Part shown: one piece after another, positions 23,121 through 29,789 of the stretch
How positions within the stretch are numbered: position 1 is the first letter of the stretch
How the letters are laid out: every line of letters begins with the position of its first letter
Virus record (IMG/VR): IMGVR_UViG_3300034283_000839
Location: 1 to 44,546 of that record
From: a virus
Direction: 5' to 3' (one strand)
Length of the DNA stretch: 44,546 nucleotides
The notes under the pieces: model-generated
Databases searched by the model: none
The model's input: only the letters and a program-made list of their open reading frames with translations
Told to the model about the DNA's origin: nothing
Position numbers and translations under genes: made by a program

Positions 23121-23152
23121 CTTTTTCCAAAACACCGTAACTTCCCGATATT
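23121..23152 (+). promoter_or_regulatory. Early promoter-like element P3
   Basis: CTTTTTCCAAAAC at 23121-23133 and TTCCCGATATTAT from 23142, with the same 24-base box-to-box distance as P1 and P2. Box 1 is identical to that of P1 over 13 bases. It lies about 35 bp before paralogue 2. Confidence 0.62.
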
Positions 23153-23185
23153 ATCCGTGCAACACCACAAAACGGACAACCTACA

Positions 23186-23524
23186 ATGCACGACACAACT
23201 GTGATCAAAGTTCTCACGAAGCGGAAAACTGGCAGCAGCCATGAGGAGACCGACCTGACTATTTGTTGGGATGGTATCTCCCCGGAGCAAATGAAGAAGC
23301 TCGCTCAGATCGCTATCGTGCATAACTGGCAAGCGAATGCAGTTCGATCCTCCACGCAGCTCCCCGAAAAAGCTCGCATCATTGCAGCCGAAACCGTGCA
23401 TGAGCCAGCTTATTGTCTTATCCCATTCGCTCCTCGCGCAAAGGTTAAGACTTCAGTGGATGACCAGCTCGATGCTTTGCTGGCACAGTTGTCGCCCGAG
23501 CAGCTCGCAGCACTTCTCAAGTAG
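23186..23524 (+). CDS. Early paralogous protein 2 (LSP-motif family)
   Basis: A 112-aa protein (MHDTTVIKVLTKRKTGSSHE). TDLTICWDGISPEQMKKLAQ aligns with TNLTINWEGMEQSDIVALAQ of paralogue 1, and the end DDQLDALLAQLSPEQLAALL matches its C-terminus. It is transcribed from P3, the near-identical twin of P1, so gene and promoter appear to have duplicated together. It has three Cys/His-containing segments but no zinc pattern. Function unknown. Confidence 0.75.
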   Translation: MHDTTVIKVLTKRKTGSSHEETDLTICWDGISPEQMKKLAQIAIVHNWQANAVRSSTQLPEKARIIAAETVHEPAYCLIPFAPRAKVKTSVDDQLDALLAQLSPEQLAALLK

Positions 23525-23525
23525 C

Positions 23526-23540
23526 GTCCCAATTTGGGAC
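23526..23540. promoter_or_regulatory. Palindrome copy 6
   Basis: GTCCCAATTTGGGAC begins two bases after the paralogue 2 stop codon; its right end runs into the AAGGAG ribosome-binding site of the next gene, so it could also mask that site in RNA. Confidence 0.85.
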
Positions 23541-23554
23541 AAGGAGTTACCACC

Positions 23555-23878
23555 ATGAACTGCGTACATACCGGCTGTAGCGTTGCCATTCCGCAATACG
23601 ACTTGACAGTCCGAGCCGATCTGTTCTATATTCCCGATGCGTGGATTGTGAGATGGATTCCACCCGCACCGTACTCAGGGCCTTGCGTTAACTCGGACTA
23701 CGCCGTTCTTGAGCTAAACGCAAAGACATACATGCGAGAAGATCTTGGCATCCTCGTTCTGCCCACGCACTATCTTATCGTTCATTCAGATGTGGCTCGG
23801 GAGAAGATTAAATGCTTTCGGACTATCAGTGGCGAAAACTTAAACGTGATCAGATTCGACGGAGCTACACCGAACTGA
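23555..23878 (+). CDS. Unknown early protein (107 aa)
   Basis: ATG 23555 with AAGGAG eight bases upstream. The product (MNCVHTGCSVAIPQYDLTVR) is beta-rich, with Cys3 and Cys8 close together and a Pro/Trp segment (DAWIVRWIPPAPYSG). No family recognised. Its 3' end overlaps the next gene by 67 bases in another frame. Confidence 0.6.
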   Translation: MNCVHTGCSVAIPQYDLTVRADLFYIPDAWIVRWIPPAPYSGPCVNSDYAVLELNAKTYMREDLGILVLPTHYLIVHSDVAREKIKCFRTISGENLNVIRFDGATPN

Positions 23879-24066
23879 AGCATGACCAAGCTCAGCTTCG
23901 TTACGACCGATTGATCTTGGAGTTCGAAGAAGCCTTCCGGGCAGTTCATAAGCGCACGCCTAAGATGGCTGAACGCCCTCAAGGTAAGAAAAGAATGATC
24001 AACGCAACCCAGAGGCTTTGGGCACAACTACACAACGAGGTAATCTCAAATGGGCTGGACGACTGA
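23812..24066 (+). CDS. Small basic helical protein (84 aa)
   Basis: An 84-aa protein (MLSDYQWRKLKRDQIRRSYT) with a charged coiled-coil-like N-terminal half and a Lys-rich middle (KRTPKMAERPQGKKRMINAT). GGGAGAAG precedes the ATG. Likely nucleic-acid- or protein-binding; no motif. Confidence 0.6.
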   Translation: MLSDYQWRKLKRDQIRRSYTELKHDQAQLRYDRLILEFEEAFRAVHKRTPKMAERPQGKKRMINATQRLWAQLHNEVISNGLDD

Positions 24067-24316
24067 ATACGAAGGCAAGTACGTTCTTGAAGATGATCGA
24101 GTTTTCTCCGTCACGTACATAGTCTATGAAGAACATTCATCTCGAGACGATCCCGGCGACTACGAGGAAAGCGATGAAACCTATTACATTGACGGAGAGC
24201 CTTGTGAGTTCGAGAACCTTCCTGATGAAGTTACACCTGAACTCATTGAGAGGGTTAAGTCAGTTGCCACCGAACGCGACAGCAATCGTGGTCGAAGACT
24301 TAATCGCTTCGACTGA
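24050..24316 (+). CDS. Small acidic protein (88 aa)
   Basis: An 88-aa protein (MGWTTEYEGKYVLEDDRVFS) with a strongly acidic middle (DDPGDYEESDETYYIDGEPC) and a basic end. Acidic early proteins sometimes mimic DNA; here that is only a possibility raised by charge. It overlaps the previous gene by 17 bases. Confidence 0.6.
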   Translation: MGWTTEYEGKYVLEDDRVFSVTYIVYEEHSSRDDPGDYEESDETYYIDGEPCEFENLPDEVTPELIERVKSVATERDSNRGRRLNRFD

Positions 24317-24548
24317 ATTCGGAAACTTTCTGGAAATCGAATATGCACGGGAGATCATCTATGCGTGGGTCGCATTCTGCCAAGGTAGTAAAGCTGCACA
24401 AGTCGAAGTCCGAGAAGCAGCCAGAACTTACTGTGAAGTTCGGAGACAAGCCGTGGGATCCTCATGGCATGGTGTCAGACAACCCGCACGACAACTGGCT
24501 CCGTTATCAAGCTCAGAGTGTGTTGGGCGGGCAGCTCCCAAGCATTGA
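24264..24548 (+). CDS. Possible overlapping small gene, TTG start (94 aa)
   Basis: In a third frame, a protein-like stretch (AIVVEDLIASTEFGNFLEIE, then YAREIIYAWVAFCQG) spans the end of the 88-aa gene and the start of the next. A TTG at 24264 behind AGAGGG could start it. After about residue 43 it becomes Arg/Ala/Ser-rich like a shadow frame. It may be a real short gene, a remnant, or chance. Confidence 0.25.
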   Translation: MPPNATAIVVEDLIASTEFGNFLEIEYAREIIYAWVAFCQGSKAAQVEVREAARTYCEVRRQAVGSSWHGVRQPARQLAPLSSSECVGRAAPKH

Positions 24549-24654
24549 ACAAGCTCGGGAGTTGTTCCGGGAGATCGATCCAGATACGAGAATGCCACGA
24601 CAGCCCGCTGAGAGTTTGAGTTGGTGGCAGCGTCTCATCAACAATATTAACTAA
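24361..24654 (+). CDS. Unknown early protein (97 aa)
   Basis: Start at ATG 24361 (MRGSHSAKVVKLHKSKSEKQ) with GGGAG seven bases upstream; an ATG six codons earlier lacks a site. The N-terminus is basic. The C-terminal half (QARELFREIDPDTRMPRQPA, then SWWQRLINNIN) is helical. It ends directly before palindrome copy 7 and the tRNA. Confidence 0.65.
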   Translation: MRGSHSAKVVKLHKSKSEKQPELTVKFGDKPWDPHGMVSDNPHDNWLRYQAQSVLGGQLPSIEQARELFREIDPDTRMPRQPAESLSWWQRLINNIN

Positions 24655-24655
24655 C

Positions 24656-24670
24656 GTCCCAAATTGGGAC
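24656..24670. promoter_or_regulatory. Palindrome copy 7
   Basis: GTCCCAAATTGGGAC starts one base after the stop of the 97-aa gene and ends 12 bp before tRNA-Arg. Confidence 0.85.
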
Positions 24671-24682
24671 AACAACTTCCAC

Positions 24683-24759
24683 GCGCCGGTAGCTCAACCG
24701 GATAGAGCACAGGCCTTCTAAGCCTGCGGTTGCTGGTTCGATTCCAGCTCGGCGCGCCA
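24683..24759 (+). tRNA. tRNA-Arg (anticodon UCU)
   Basis: A full cloverleaf of 77 nt. The acceptor GCGCCGG pairs with TCGGCGC; the D-arm is AGCTC...GAGC; the anticodon stem is CAGGC/GCCTG with loop CTTCTAA (anticodon TCT); the T-arm contains GGTTCGATTCC; discriminator G; CCA is encoded (24757-24759). It reads AGA, a rare codon in many Gram-negative hosts, and sits inside the early transcript. Confidence 0.95.
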
Positions 24760-24771
24760 ACGGAGAACAAC

Positions 24772-24903
24772 ATGAAGCAGCGTGCGCGTTATCACAAGAT
24801 TGATAACAACTGTTACTACATCGACTGCGGCCCGAACGGAATCTGGCGCATTACTCGCGCGTTCGATTGGGCTTGGGAGCCGGTTCCGTGGGTCGGTTTC
24901 TGA
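24772..24903 (+). CDS. Small protein between tRNA and paralogue 3 (43 aa)
   Basis: ATG 24772 with CGGAG upstream, TGA 24901-24903. The product starts MKQRARYHKIDNNCYYIDCG and continues NGIWRITRAFDWAWEPVPWV, aromatic-rich, with two Cys. It looks like a compact beta-type small protein; function unknown. Confidence 0.55.
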   Translation: MKQRARYHKIDNNCYYIDCGPNGIWRITRAFDWAWEPVPWVGF

Positions 24904-24972
24904 CCATTGACGGCACCGCCGCGCTGCTTCATAATCGCATCACGTTAGACAACACGACACGAATCCAAAACC

Positions 24973-24986
24973 TTCCCAGTTGGGAA
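24973..24986. repeat. Degenerate palindrome TTCCCAGTTGGGAA
   Basis: A perfect six-bp inverted repeat sharing the CCCA/TGGG core with the ten-copy palindrome family but lacking its outer bases. It is followed at 25000-25032 by a CAGCGG/CCGCTG hairpin in the leader of paralogue 3. Confidence 0.4.
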
Positions 24987-25064
24987 TCCTAAACTAAAGC
25001 AGCGGCTCAACTGGGGTTTCACTCCCCCGCTGTAACACTCACTCAATAAAGAGGAACCATCAAG

Positions 25065-25403
25065 ATGGATATTTCGTTCAAGACCAAGGAACACCCGGAA
25101 GCCCGCACTGTCTCCTACGAGTTCCCGGAAACTCTGGAAGGCCTCGTTGCCAAGTTCGGTAACGACGAAGTCTACTCCAACGCTGTCGGCTCGTTTGTCA
25201 TCTCGCTGCAGGCCCTCTGCCGCCGTCACATCGAGAAGTCGGACGAGGAAATTCAGGAACTGGTTAACAACTGGGATCCGAATACCCGCGCTACTGGCGT
25301 CCGCAAGACTGCTGCTGAGAAGGTCTCGGCTGCTCTCGGCCAGCTCTCGCCGGAAGAGAAGGCTGCCCTGCTCGCCAAGCTTCAGGCTTCGCTGGGTCAG
25401 TAA
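25065..25403 (+). CDS. Early paralogous protein 3 (LSP-motif family)
   Basis: A 112-aa protein (MDISFKTKEHPEARTVSYEF). The C-terminal half, with NNWDPNTRATGVRKTAAEKV and SAALGQLSPEEKAALLAKLQ, parallels YRPGTRATKTK and the LSP motif of paralogue 1. The N-terminal half is more diverged and reads beta then helix. Codons are strongly biased toward C/G-ending, which suggests high expression. Leader hairpins precede it and a structured noncoding stretch follows it. Confidence 0.75.
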   Translation: MDISFKTKEHPEARTVSYEFPETLEGLVAKFGNDEVYSNAVGSFVISLQALCRRHIEKSDEEIQELVNNWDPNTRATGVRKTAAEKVSAALGQLSPEEKAALLAKLQASLGQ

Positions 25404-25412
25404 GTGCTTCAC

Positions 25413-25476
25413 TGGGACAGTATCCCATCCACGTAGTCCCCTGCGCGCGTAAGCTTAGGGTGCTGATACTGTCCCA
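25413..25476 (+). ncRNA. Structured RNA candidate A (12-bp inverted repeat)
   Basis: TGGGACAGTATC (25413-25424) and GATACTGTCCCA (25465-25476) are perfect reverse complements around a 40-base loop, which can form further short stems (CCCT/AGGG). It starts ten bases after the paralogue 3 stop. The outer arms contain half of the palindrome-family sequence (GGGACA / TGTCCC). Confidence 0.55.
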
Positions 25477-25488
25477 AACTGGCGTGTT

Positions 25489-25566
25489 GCTCCGAGCGCC
25501 ATAGTCGTGAGACTTTAAACGTCCGCAGGATCGAATAGAATTCCTTAGGGACTCGGAGCGCCTTTT
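25489..25566 (+). ncRNA. Structured RNA candidate B ending in a terminator-like T-run
   Basis: GCTCCGAG (25489-25496) pairs with CTCGGAGC (25552-25559), followed by GCCTTTTT. Inside are AGTC-GTGA-GACT and two TCC/GGA mini-stems. The shape is that of a small RNA of about 75 nt closed by its own end, or a branched intrinsic terminator. Confidence 0.5.
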
Positions 25567-25569
25567 TAC

Positions 25570-25661
25570 GTACAGTCGTATGAACAGCGGGGCTAGTCCT
25601 TGGTGGAGGGCGAATCCGGCTAATGGCCCACCAGCCGACCTGTCTGCAGGTTCGACTGTAC
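25570..25661 (+). ncRNA. Structured RNA candidate C (tRNA-like multibranch fold)
   Basis: GTACAGTCG (25570-25578) pairs perfectly with CGACTGTAC (25653-25661). Inside, TTGGTGG pairs with CCACCAG and ACCTG-TCTG-CAGGT forms a hairpin next to the closing stem. The layout recalls a cloverleaf, but the T-loop is four bases and no valid anticodon arm is seen, so it is not a normal tRNA. It ends six bases before tRNA-Leu and could be co-processed with it. Confidence 0.5.
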
Positions 25662-25667
25662 CTAAAA

Positions 25668-25754
25668 CGGCCAGTGGTGAAATCGGTAGACACACCGGAC
25701 TTAAAATCCGTTGGCAGTAATGCCGTGCGAGTTCGAGTCTCGCTTGGCCGACCA
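25668..25754 (+). tRNA. tRNA-Leu (anticodon UAA)
   Basis: An 87-nt class II tRNA. The acceptor CGGCCAG pairs with TTGGCCG (one G-U); D-arm GTGAAATCGGTAGACAC; anticodon loop CTTAAAA (TAA); variable arm TGGCAGTAATGCCG; T-arm GCGAGTTCGAGTCTCGC; discriminator A; encoded CCA at 25752-25754. The variable arm and D-loop match bacterial tRNA-Leu. It reads UUA. Confidence 0.95.
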
Positions 25755-25796
25755 CGCAACGCAACGCAACACAACTTCACAACGCGGAGACAACTA

Positions 25797-26681
25797 ATGA
25801 ATCCATTGCGACCCATGCTAGCTATTGCTGCCGACGAGCAGTACCTTCAAGCTATGCGCTACCCTGTTCTAGCCAGCCCCAAGATCGACGGGGTTCGTGC
25901 TATGGTTGTTAATAGCGTAGTGACTAGCCGATCCGGTAAGCCCATTCCCAATCGCTACGTCCAATCCAAGTATGGTATCCCGCAACTGAATGGCTACGAT
26001 GGTGAGCTTGTTGTCGGTAGCCCCGTTGATAAGAATTGCATGCAGCGGACTACCTCCGGCGTTATGAGCCACGATGGCCAACCTTCCGTTACATTCTGGG
26101 TATTCGATCGCTGGGATATTGCCAACGAGCCATACTTCGAGCGACTAGGCGCAATCACAGAGATCCCAGAGCTTCAAGCCTATCGCCTAAATCACGAGGC
26201 GATTCATAGCTATGACGCACTGCAACGTTACGAGTCACTTCAGACTTCAGGCGGTTACGAGGGTGTGATGCTTCGCGGCTACAACAACAAGTACAAGCAC
26301 GGTCGATCGACTCTCCGCGAAGGCGGACTCATCAAGGTCAAACGATTCTACGACAGCGAAGCAGTTGTGATTGGATACGAACCTTTGTACCGTAACGAGA
26401 ACGCGGCGGTTAAGAACGAGCTTGGCTACACCGAGCGCAGCACTCATCAAGCCAATAAGTATGCTGACGATCTGCTCGGCTCCCTGACAGTCAAAGATTT
26501 GAAAACTCGCGTGACGTTCGAAATTGGTAGCGGCTTCGATATGTCTCAACGTGAGCTTCTCTGGAAAGACCCCAACAAGCTGATCGGCCGCATCGTTAAG
26601 TACAAGAGTTTCTCCGTTGGTGTAGTAGATAAACCGCGCTTTCCCATCTTTCTCGGTTTCCGAGATCCACTCGATATGTAA
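25797..26681 (+). CDS. ATP-dependent DNA ligase
   Basis: A 294-aa protein from ATG 25797 with GGAG nine bases upstream. The nucleotidyl-transferase motif I is SPKIDGVRA (residues 27-35) with Lys29 as the adenylated residue. Motif III is FWVFDRW, motif IV YEGVMLRGY, and motif V GGLIKVKRFYDSEA, followed by a short OB-fold domain. The length fits the minimal phage T7-like ligases (300-360 aa). It seals nicks in replication or repair and is the first gene of the replication cluster. Confidence 0.92.
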   Translation: MNPLRPMLAIAADEQYLQAMRYPVLASPKIDGVRAMVVNSVVTSRSGKPIPNRYVQSKYGIPQLNGYDGELVVGSPVDKNCMQRTTSGVMSHDGQPSVTFWVFDRWDIANEPYFERLGAITEIPELQAYRLNHEAIHSYDALQRYESLQTSGGYEGVMLRGYNNKYKHGRSTLREGGLIKVKRFYDSEAVVIGYEPLYRNENAAVKNELGYTERSTHQANKYADDLLGSLTVKDLKTRVTFEIGSGFDMSQRELLWKDPNKLIGRIVKYKSFSVGVVDKPRFPIFLGFRDPLDM

Positions 26682-26691
26682 GGAATTAAAA

Positions 26692-26994
26692 GTGAGTAGA
26701 AAAGTTTTCATTGTCTCGAACGGTGGCCACGACTACAGCGACGCCGCACGCTATGGAGAGATTGTATTCTGCACCGACGAACTGATTCGCAAGGACGACG
26801 TAGCTCAGATGTACCGAGTTCTCAGCGAGTCCTTAGATCAAGCCGAAGCAGATGACCTGCTGCTTATCTCCAGCCTTACATCTCTCTGCACTGTAGCCGC
26901 CGCCATTCTCGCAGCCCGCTTTGGTGAGTTGCATCTTCTTCTGTACAAGGACGGTGAGTATGTTAAGCGTGACCTCATCTTGGATATGCCATGA
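26692..26994 (+). CDS. Unknown protein between ligase and nuclease (100 aa)
   Basis: A 100-aa protein with GTG start and AAGGA upstream. It opens with a Rossmann-like beta strand (KVFIVSNGGHDYSDAARYGE) and has a central SSLTSLCTVAAAILAARFGE helix. It overlaps the next gene by four bases. Similar small proteins with NGGHDY openings occur in phage replication clusters; function not known to me. Confidence 0.65.
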   Translation: MSRKVFIVSNGGHDYSDAARYGEIVFCTDELIRKDDVAQMYRVLSESLDQAEADDLLLISSLTSLCTVAAAILAARFGELHLLLYKDGEYVKRDLILDMP

Positions 26995-28007
26995 GTAAAA
27001 TCATTCCAATCAAACTTGCCATCGGCCCCGAGACTGACCGCAAAAAGTGCTTCGATAACACTCGCATTTCTCAATACAAGACTTGTCCGCGCAGTTACTT
27101 CATTCGTCATGTGCTGGGCTGGACTTCCACTGGCACCGCCAACGCACTAATCTTCGGACTGAGCTGGCATGATTCGATGGATATTGTCTGGCAGTACGGT
27201 TCCAAGATCGCACCGCGTGACCTTGCTGATCTAGCTCACATGGCGTTTGTGAAAACTTGGAAAGAAAATGGAATGCCCGAACACATCCCACTCGAACAAG
27301 AGAGTTCATTCCTTCCGCGAACTCCGGGTATCGCTCGTGAGATGTTACATGAATACACGGAGGCCCGAGCCAAGATGCTGCGATCCTGTGAGATCGTGGG
27401 TATCGAACAGCCCTTCGCAGTACCGATTCCCGGAATGCCTAACCATTGGTACATCGGTAGGTTGGACAAGGTTGTAGACTACAATGGCCAACGACTCATC
27501 CTCGAACATAAGACCACAACCGCTTACGCTACCGTCGGGAACTTCCGAACTGATTACGTTGACAGTTGGTTCATGTCATCGCAAGTTAAGGGTTATCAGT
27601 TTGGAGGGGGACTTTACTACGGAGACATTAACGCCGTCTGGGTCGATGCCGCGCTTGTCCATAAAAAAGTCCATGATGCGTTTAAGTTCATCCCAGTATC
27701 TCATAATCTTACCCTTCTAACCGAGTGGATCGAGAACACCAAGCAGTGGATCAATGAGATCTCCATTGAAGTAGACAACTACGATGCCGTCGGCAAGCTA
27801 CTGCCGGGCATGTTTAAGAAGAACGAAGAAAGCTGCTTTGGTAAGTACGGCCCCTGTACTTACATCGACATCTGCCGCACCGTTGCAGACCCAAGCACTA
27901 TCAGTGTTCCACCGCCCGGCTTTGAGCATAAAGTCTGGGAACCCTTCTCGGTCTTGGGACTTGAGAAGATCATTCAAGAAAACAAGGAGACAACTAATGC
28001 AAGTTAA
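26991..28007 (+). CDS. PD-(D/E)XK nuclease, Cas4/RecB-like with Fe-S cysteines
   Basis: A 338-aa protein. The N-terminal TRISQYKTCPRSYFIRHVLG contributes Cys32. The nuclease core IGRLDKVVDYNGQRLILEHK (about 155-174) gives Asp159, Glu172 and Lys174. The C-terminal CFGKYGPCTYIDIC supplies Cys282, Cys289 and Cys295. Four Cys in this 1+3 arrangement are the mark of the [4Fe-4S] cluster in Cas4/AddB-type nucleases. It would resect DNA ends for recombination. The Sak4-like ATPase two genes downstream is a natural partner. Confidence 0.9.
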   Translation: MSKIIPIKLAIGPETDRKKCFDNTRISQYKTCPRSYFIRHVLGWTSTGTANALIFGLSWHDSMDIVWQYGSKIAPRDLADLAHMAFVKTWKENGMPEHIPLEQESSFLPRTPGIAREMLHEYTEARAKMLRSCEIVGIEQPFAVPIPGMPNHWYIGRLDKVVDYNGQRLILEHKTTTAYATVGNFRTDYVDSWFMSSQVKGYQFGGGLYYGDINAVWVDAALVHKKVHDAFKFIPVSHNLTLLTEWIENTKQWINEISIEVDNYDAVGKLLPGMFKKNEESCFGKYGPCTYIDICRTVADPSTISVPPPGFEHKVWEPFSVLGLEKIIQENKETTNAS

Positions 28008-28293
28008 AGCCCTCTACATTGAGCGGAATATTCATAACTGGGAGAACAACGGAGCGGCGCCGGGAGAATATTTCGGCAGTATCACTCTCGGAGATTCTTC
28101 CAGTGATGTCAAAGTTAAAATCGACAAGCATCTAATCGAAGCCTTTGTCCGCCGAGCAGCCGAGGTTGCCATGTTCCAACTCGACAAGGTTGTCCACGAG
28201 AATAATGCGAATAAGATTATCGTCTCCTCGCTGACCCGCTTGCAAGAAATCCCCCAGCAGCCCGGCCTTCCGCTTTCTCAGGATGAAGAGTAA
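27997..28293 (+). CDS. Small protein between nuclease and Sak4-like ATPase (98 aa)
   Basis: ATG 27997 overlaps the nuclease stop; AAGGAGA precedes it. The N-terminal half is beta-rich (YFGSITLGDSSSDVKVKIDK), the C-terminal half a helix (LIEAFVRRAAEVAMFQLDKV). No recognised domain. The position suggests a recombination accessory factor. Confidence 0.65.
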   Translation: MQVKALYIERNIHNWENNGAAPGEYFGSITLGDSSSDVKVKIDKHLIEAFVRRAAEVAMFQLDKVVHENNANKIIVSSLTRLQEIPQQPGLPLSQDEE

Positions 28294-29072
28294 TGCCCAA
28301 CGCAAAGACTGCCCGTGAAACTGCACGAAACAAATTTCTTCTGCTCGGTGACACAGGAGCAGGTAAGACTACGCAGCTACTTACTTTGCCGGGACGTAAG
28401 TTTGCGTACCTCTTTGATCCGAACGCCATCCTCAGTCTTCAGGGCTATGACGTTGATTATGAGGAGTTCCTTCCGGATCGGCTTAACCTTTCAATTAAGT
28501 CGTTAAAGAAAGACGTTGGGGACAAGACTACATCGTTCAAAAACGATCTGTATGTTGAGTGGGAGAAAGACTTCAACGACAAGTTGAACAGTGGCTTCTT
28601 CGACCAATACGACGTTATCGCAATGGATAGTGCTACCACGTTCCTTGACCTTATCATGGATCGAATTCTCACTATCAATGGGCGCGCAGGTGCATGGCCG
28701 CAGCAAGACGATTACGGTCCTCAGATGCTGGCCTTCACTAACGTCTGCCGCTCACTCATGTCCCTCAACAAGTACATCTTCATGACTGGGCATCTGGAAA
28801 CTAAGCAAGATGCCCTAACCCAGCGGATCATGCGGACGCCTATGATGACGGGCCGACTCAAGACTAAGATCCCGCTGCTGTTCTCTGACATCTTTATTTG
28901 CGAAGCTGAGAATGACGGCCGGGGTGTAGTGAAGCACAAAATCCAGACTGTTCCTGACCGCATGACTACCACCGTTCGTAGCTCCATCAAGGGTCTCGGT
29001 TCGTTCGAAGACGTAACGATCGACTTTGCTAAGCCCCTCGAAGGTCAGGGGATTGGCAAGTTCCTCAAATGA
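28293..29072 (+). CDS. Sak4-like RecA-fold ATPase (recombination)
   Basis: A 259-aa protein. Walker A is GDTGAGKTT (19-27). Walker B is YDVIAMDSAT (106-115). A sensor-type ITGHLETK-like segment (FMTGHLETKQD) and the C-terminal RTPMMTGRLKTKIPLLFSDI fit the short RecA-like Sak4/AAA_24 proteins of phages. These pair single strands with the help of a phage SSB, which is consistent with the SSB-like gene at 29280. Confidence 0.88.
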   Translation: MPNAKTARETARNKFLLLGDTGAGKTTQLLTLPGRKFAYLFDPNAILSLQGYDVDYEEFLPDRLNLSIKSLKKDVGDKTTSFKNDLYVEWEKDFNDKLNSGFFDQYDVIAMDSATTFLDLIMDRILTINGRAGAWPQQDDYGPQMLAFTNVCRSLMSLNKYIFMTGHLETKQDALTQRIMRTPMMTGRLKTKIPLLFSDIFICEAENDGRGVVKHKIQTVPDRMTTTVRSSIKGLGSFEDVTIDFAKPLEGQGIGKFLK

Positions 29073-29173
29073 TCGGCTCGCTGTTGTGCAAGATTGGTTG
29101 GCATGACTGGCGGCCGTTGATTCACACTGATATATGTTTCCGCTGTGGTAAGCGTCGAACTAAAGTCGACTAA
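29069..29173 (+). CDS. Tiny zinc-ribbon-like protein (34 aa)
   Basis: ATG 29069 overlaps the upstream stop (ATGA). The product (MIGSLLCKIGWHDWRPLIHT, then CFRCGKRRTKVD) has a CKIGWHDW opening and a C-x-x-C knuckle, the DUF1660-type pattern of small phage zinc-binding proteins. Confidence 0.65.
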   Translation: MIGSLLCKIGWHDWRPLIHTDICFRCGKRRTKVD

Positions 29174-29189
29174 CCCAGCTACCATTTCT

Positions 29190-29238
29190 CCAGCAGTCTG
29201 CTGGCGAAGCACCTACCGTCCCAAATTGGGACAGGTAG
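29190..29238. promoter_or_regulatory. Hairpin plus palindrome copy 8 (extended arms)
   Basis: CCAGCA-GTC-TGCTGG (29190-29204) is followed by the palindrome GTCCCAAATTGGGAC (29218-29232). In this copy the symmetry extends outward: CTACC (29213-29217) and GGTAG (29234-29238). It lies in the leader of the SSB-like gene. Confidence 0.8.
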
Positions 29239-29279
29239 TTTACCAACCTTGGGCTAACGCCCCTTACTGAGAAACTGCA

Positions 29280-29729
29280 ATGACCTTTATTCCTGTTAAC
29301 TTTGATGACGCCGTTGAAGCTCAGCCCGCCGCCGCTGGTCGTTACGCACTTCAGATTCTGAAGTCGGAAGTCACGGTGTCTGGTGAAAAGAGTAAGAACC
29401 CCGGCTCCCCGCAGTTCCGCGTTACCATTGGCTTCGAGACTGAAGACAACGTTCCGAACATCACGCAGTACATCTCTCTGCCTGCTGAAAACGACGAGCC
29501 TAAGTCTGCTCAGTACAAGGTTCTGCTGCTGAAGCGTTTCCTTGAAGCCTTCAACATCCCCTACGATCAGAACGGCATTGATACTGAGCGTATGGCTATG
29601 GATATGGTTGGCTCTCGTGCGACTTGCGAAGTTACTGTCTCCGAGCCGGATGACAATGGTAATGTCTACAACCGCATCCAAGTGCCGCGTCTGCGTACTG
29701 AAGCCGGTCGTTCTGCTCGCGGTCGTTAA
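29280..29729 (+). CDS. DUF669-like single-stranded-DNA-binding protein candidate
   Basis: A 149-aa protein (MTFIPVNFDDAVEAQPAAAG) with a beta-rich OB-like core (RYALQILKSEVTVSGEKSKN, FRVTIGFETEDNVPNITQYI) and a helical SAQYKVLLLKRFLEAFNIPY segment, ending in basic residues. This matches the DUF669 type that accompanies Sak4-like ATPases. It has strongly biased codons and its own terminator, so high expression is likely. Confidence 0.75.
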   Translation: MTFIPVNFDDAVEAQPAAAGRYALQILKSEVTVSGEKSKNPGSPQFRVTIGFETEDNVPNITQYISLPAENDEPKSAQYKVLLLKRFLEAFNIPYDQNGIDTERMAMDMVGSRATCEVTVSEPDDNGNVYNRIQVPRLRTEAGRSARGR

Positions 29730-29742
29730 GTTGTAACCTTTG

Positions 29743-29777
29743 CCTCAAGGGAGTTCCTCGCTCCCTTGGGGCTTTTT
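29743..29777 (+). terminator. Rho-independent terminator after the SSB-like gene
   Basis: CCTCAAGGGAG (29743-29753), loop TTCCTCG, CTCCCTTGGGG (29761-29771), then CTTTTT. Eleven-bp stem with one wobble. Confidence 0.88.
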
Positions 29778-29789
29778 CGGAGAAATGAA

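Noticed and set aside
25570-25661. Structured element C as a tRNA gene
   Set aside because: Closing stem is nine bp, T-loop is four bases and there is no seven-base anticodon loop; it does not meet tRNA criteria.
25413-25754. tmRNA
   Set aside because: No Ala-type acceptor half with G-U pair and no tag reading frame; the 3' part is a normal tRNA-Leu.
25291-25816. Minus-strand open frames over the structured RNA and tRNA-Leu
   Set aside because: They run antisense through a clear tRNA and the RNA hairpins, and their composition is not protein-like.
26991-28007. Cas4 of a phage CRISPR system
   Set aside because: Context is ligase, Sak4-like ATPase and SSB-like genes, which fits recombination; there is no array.
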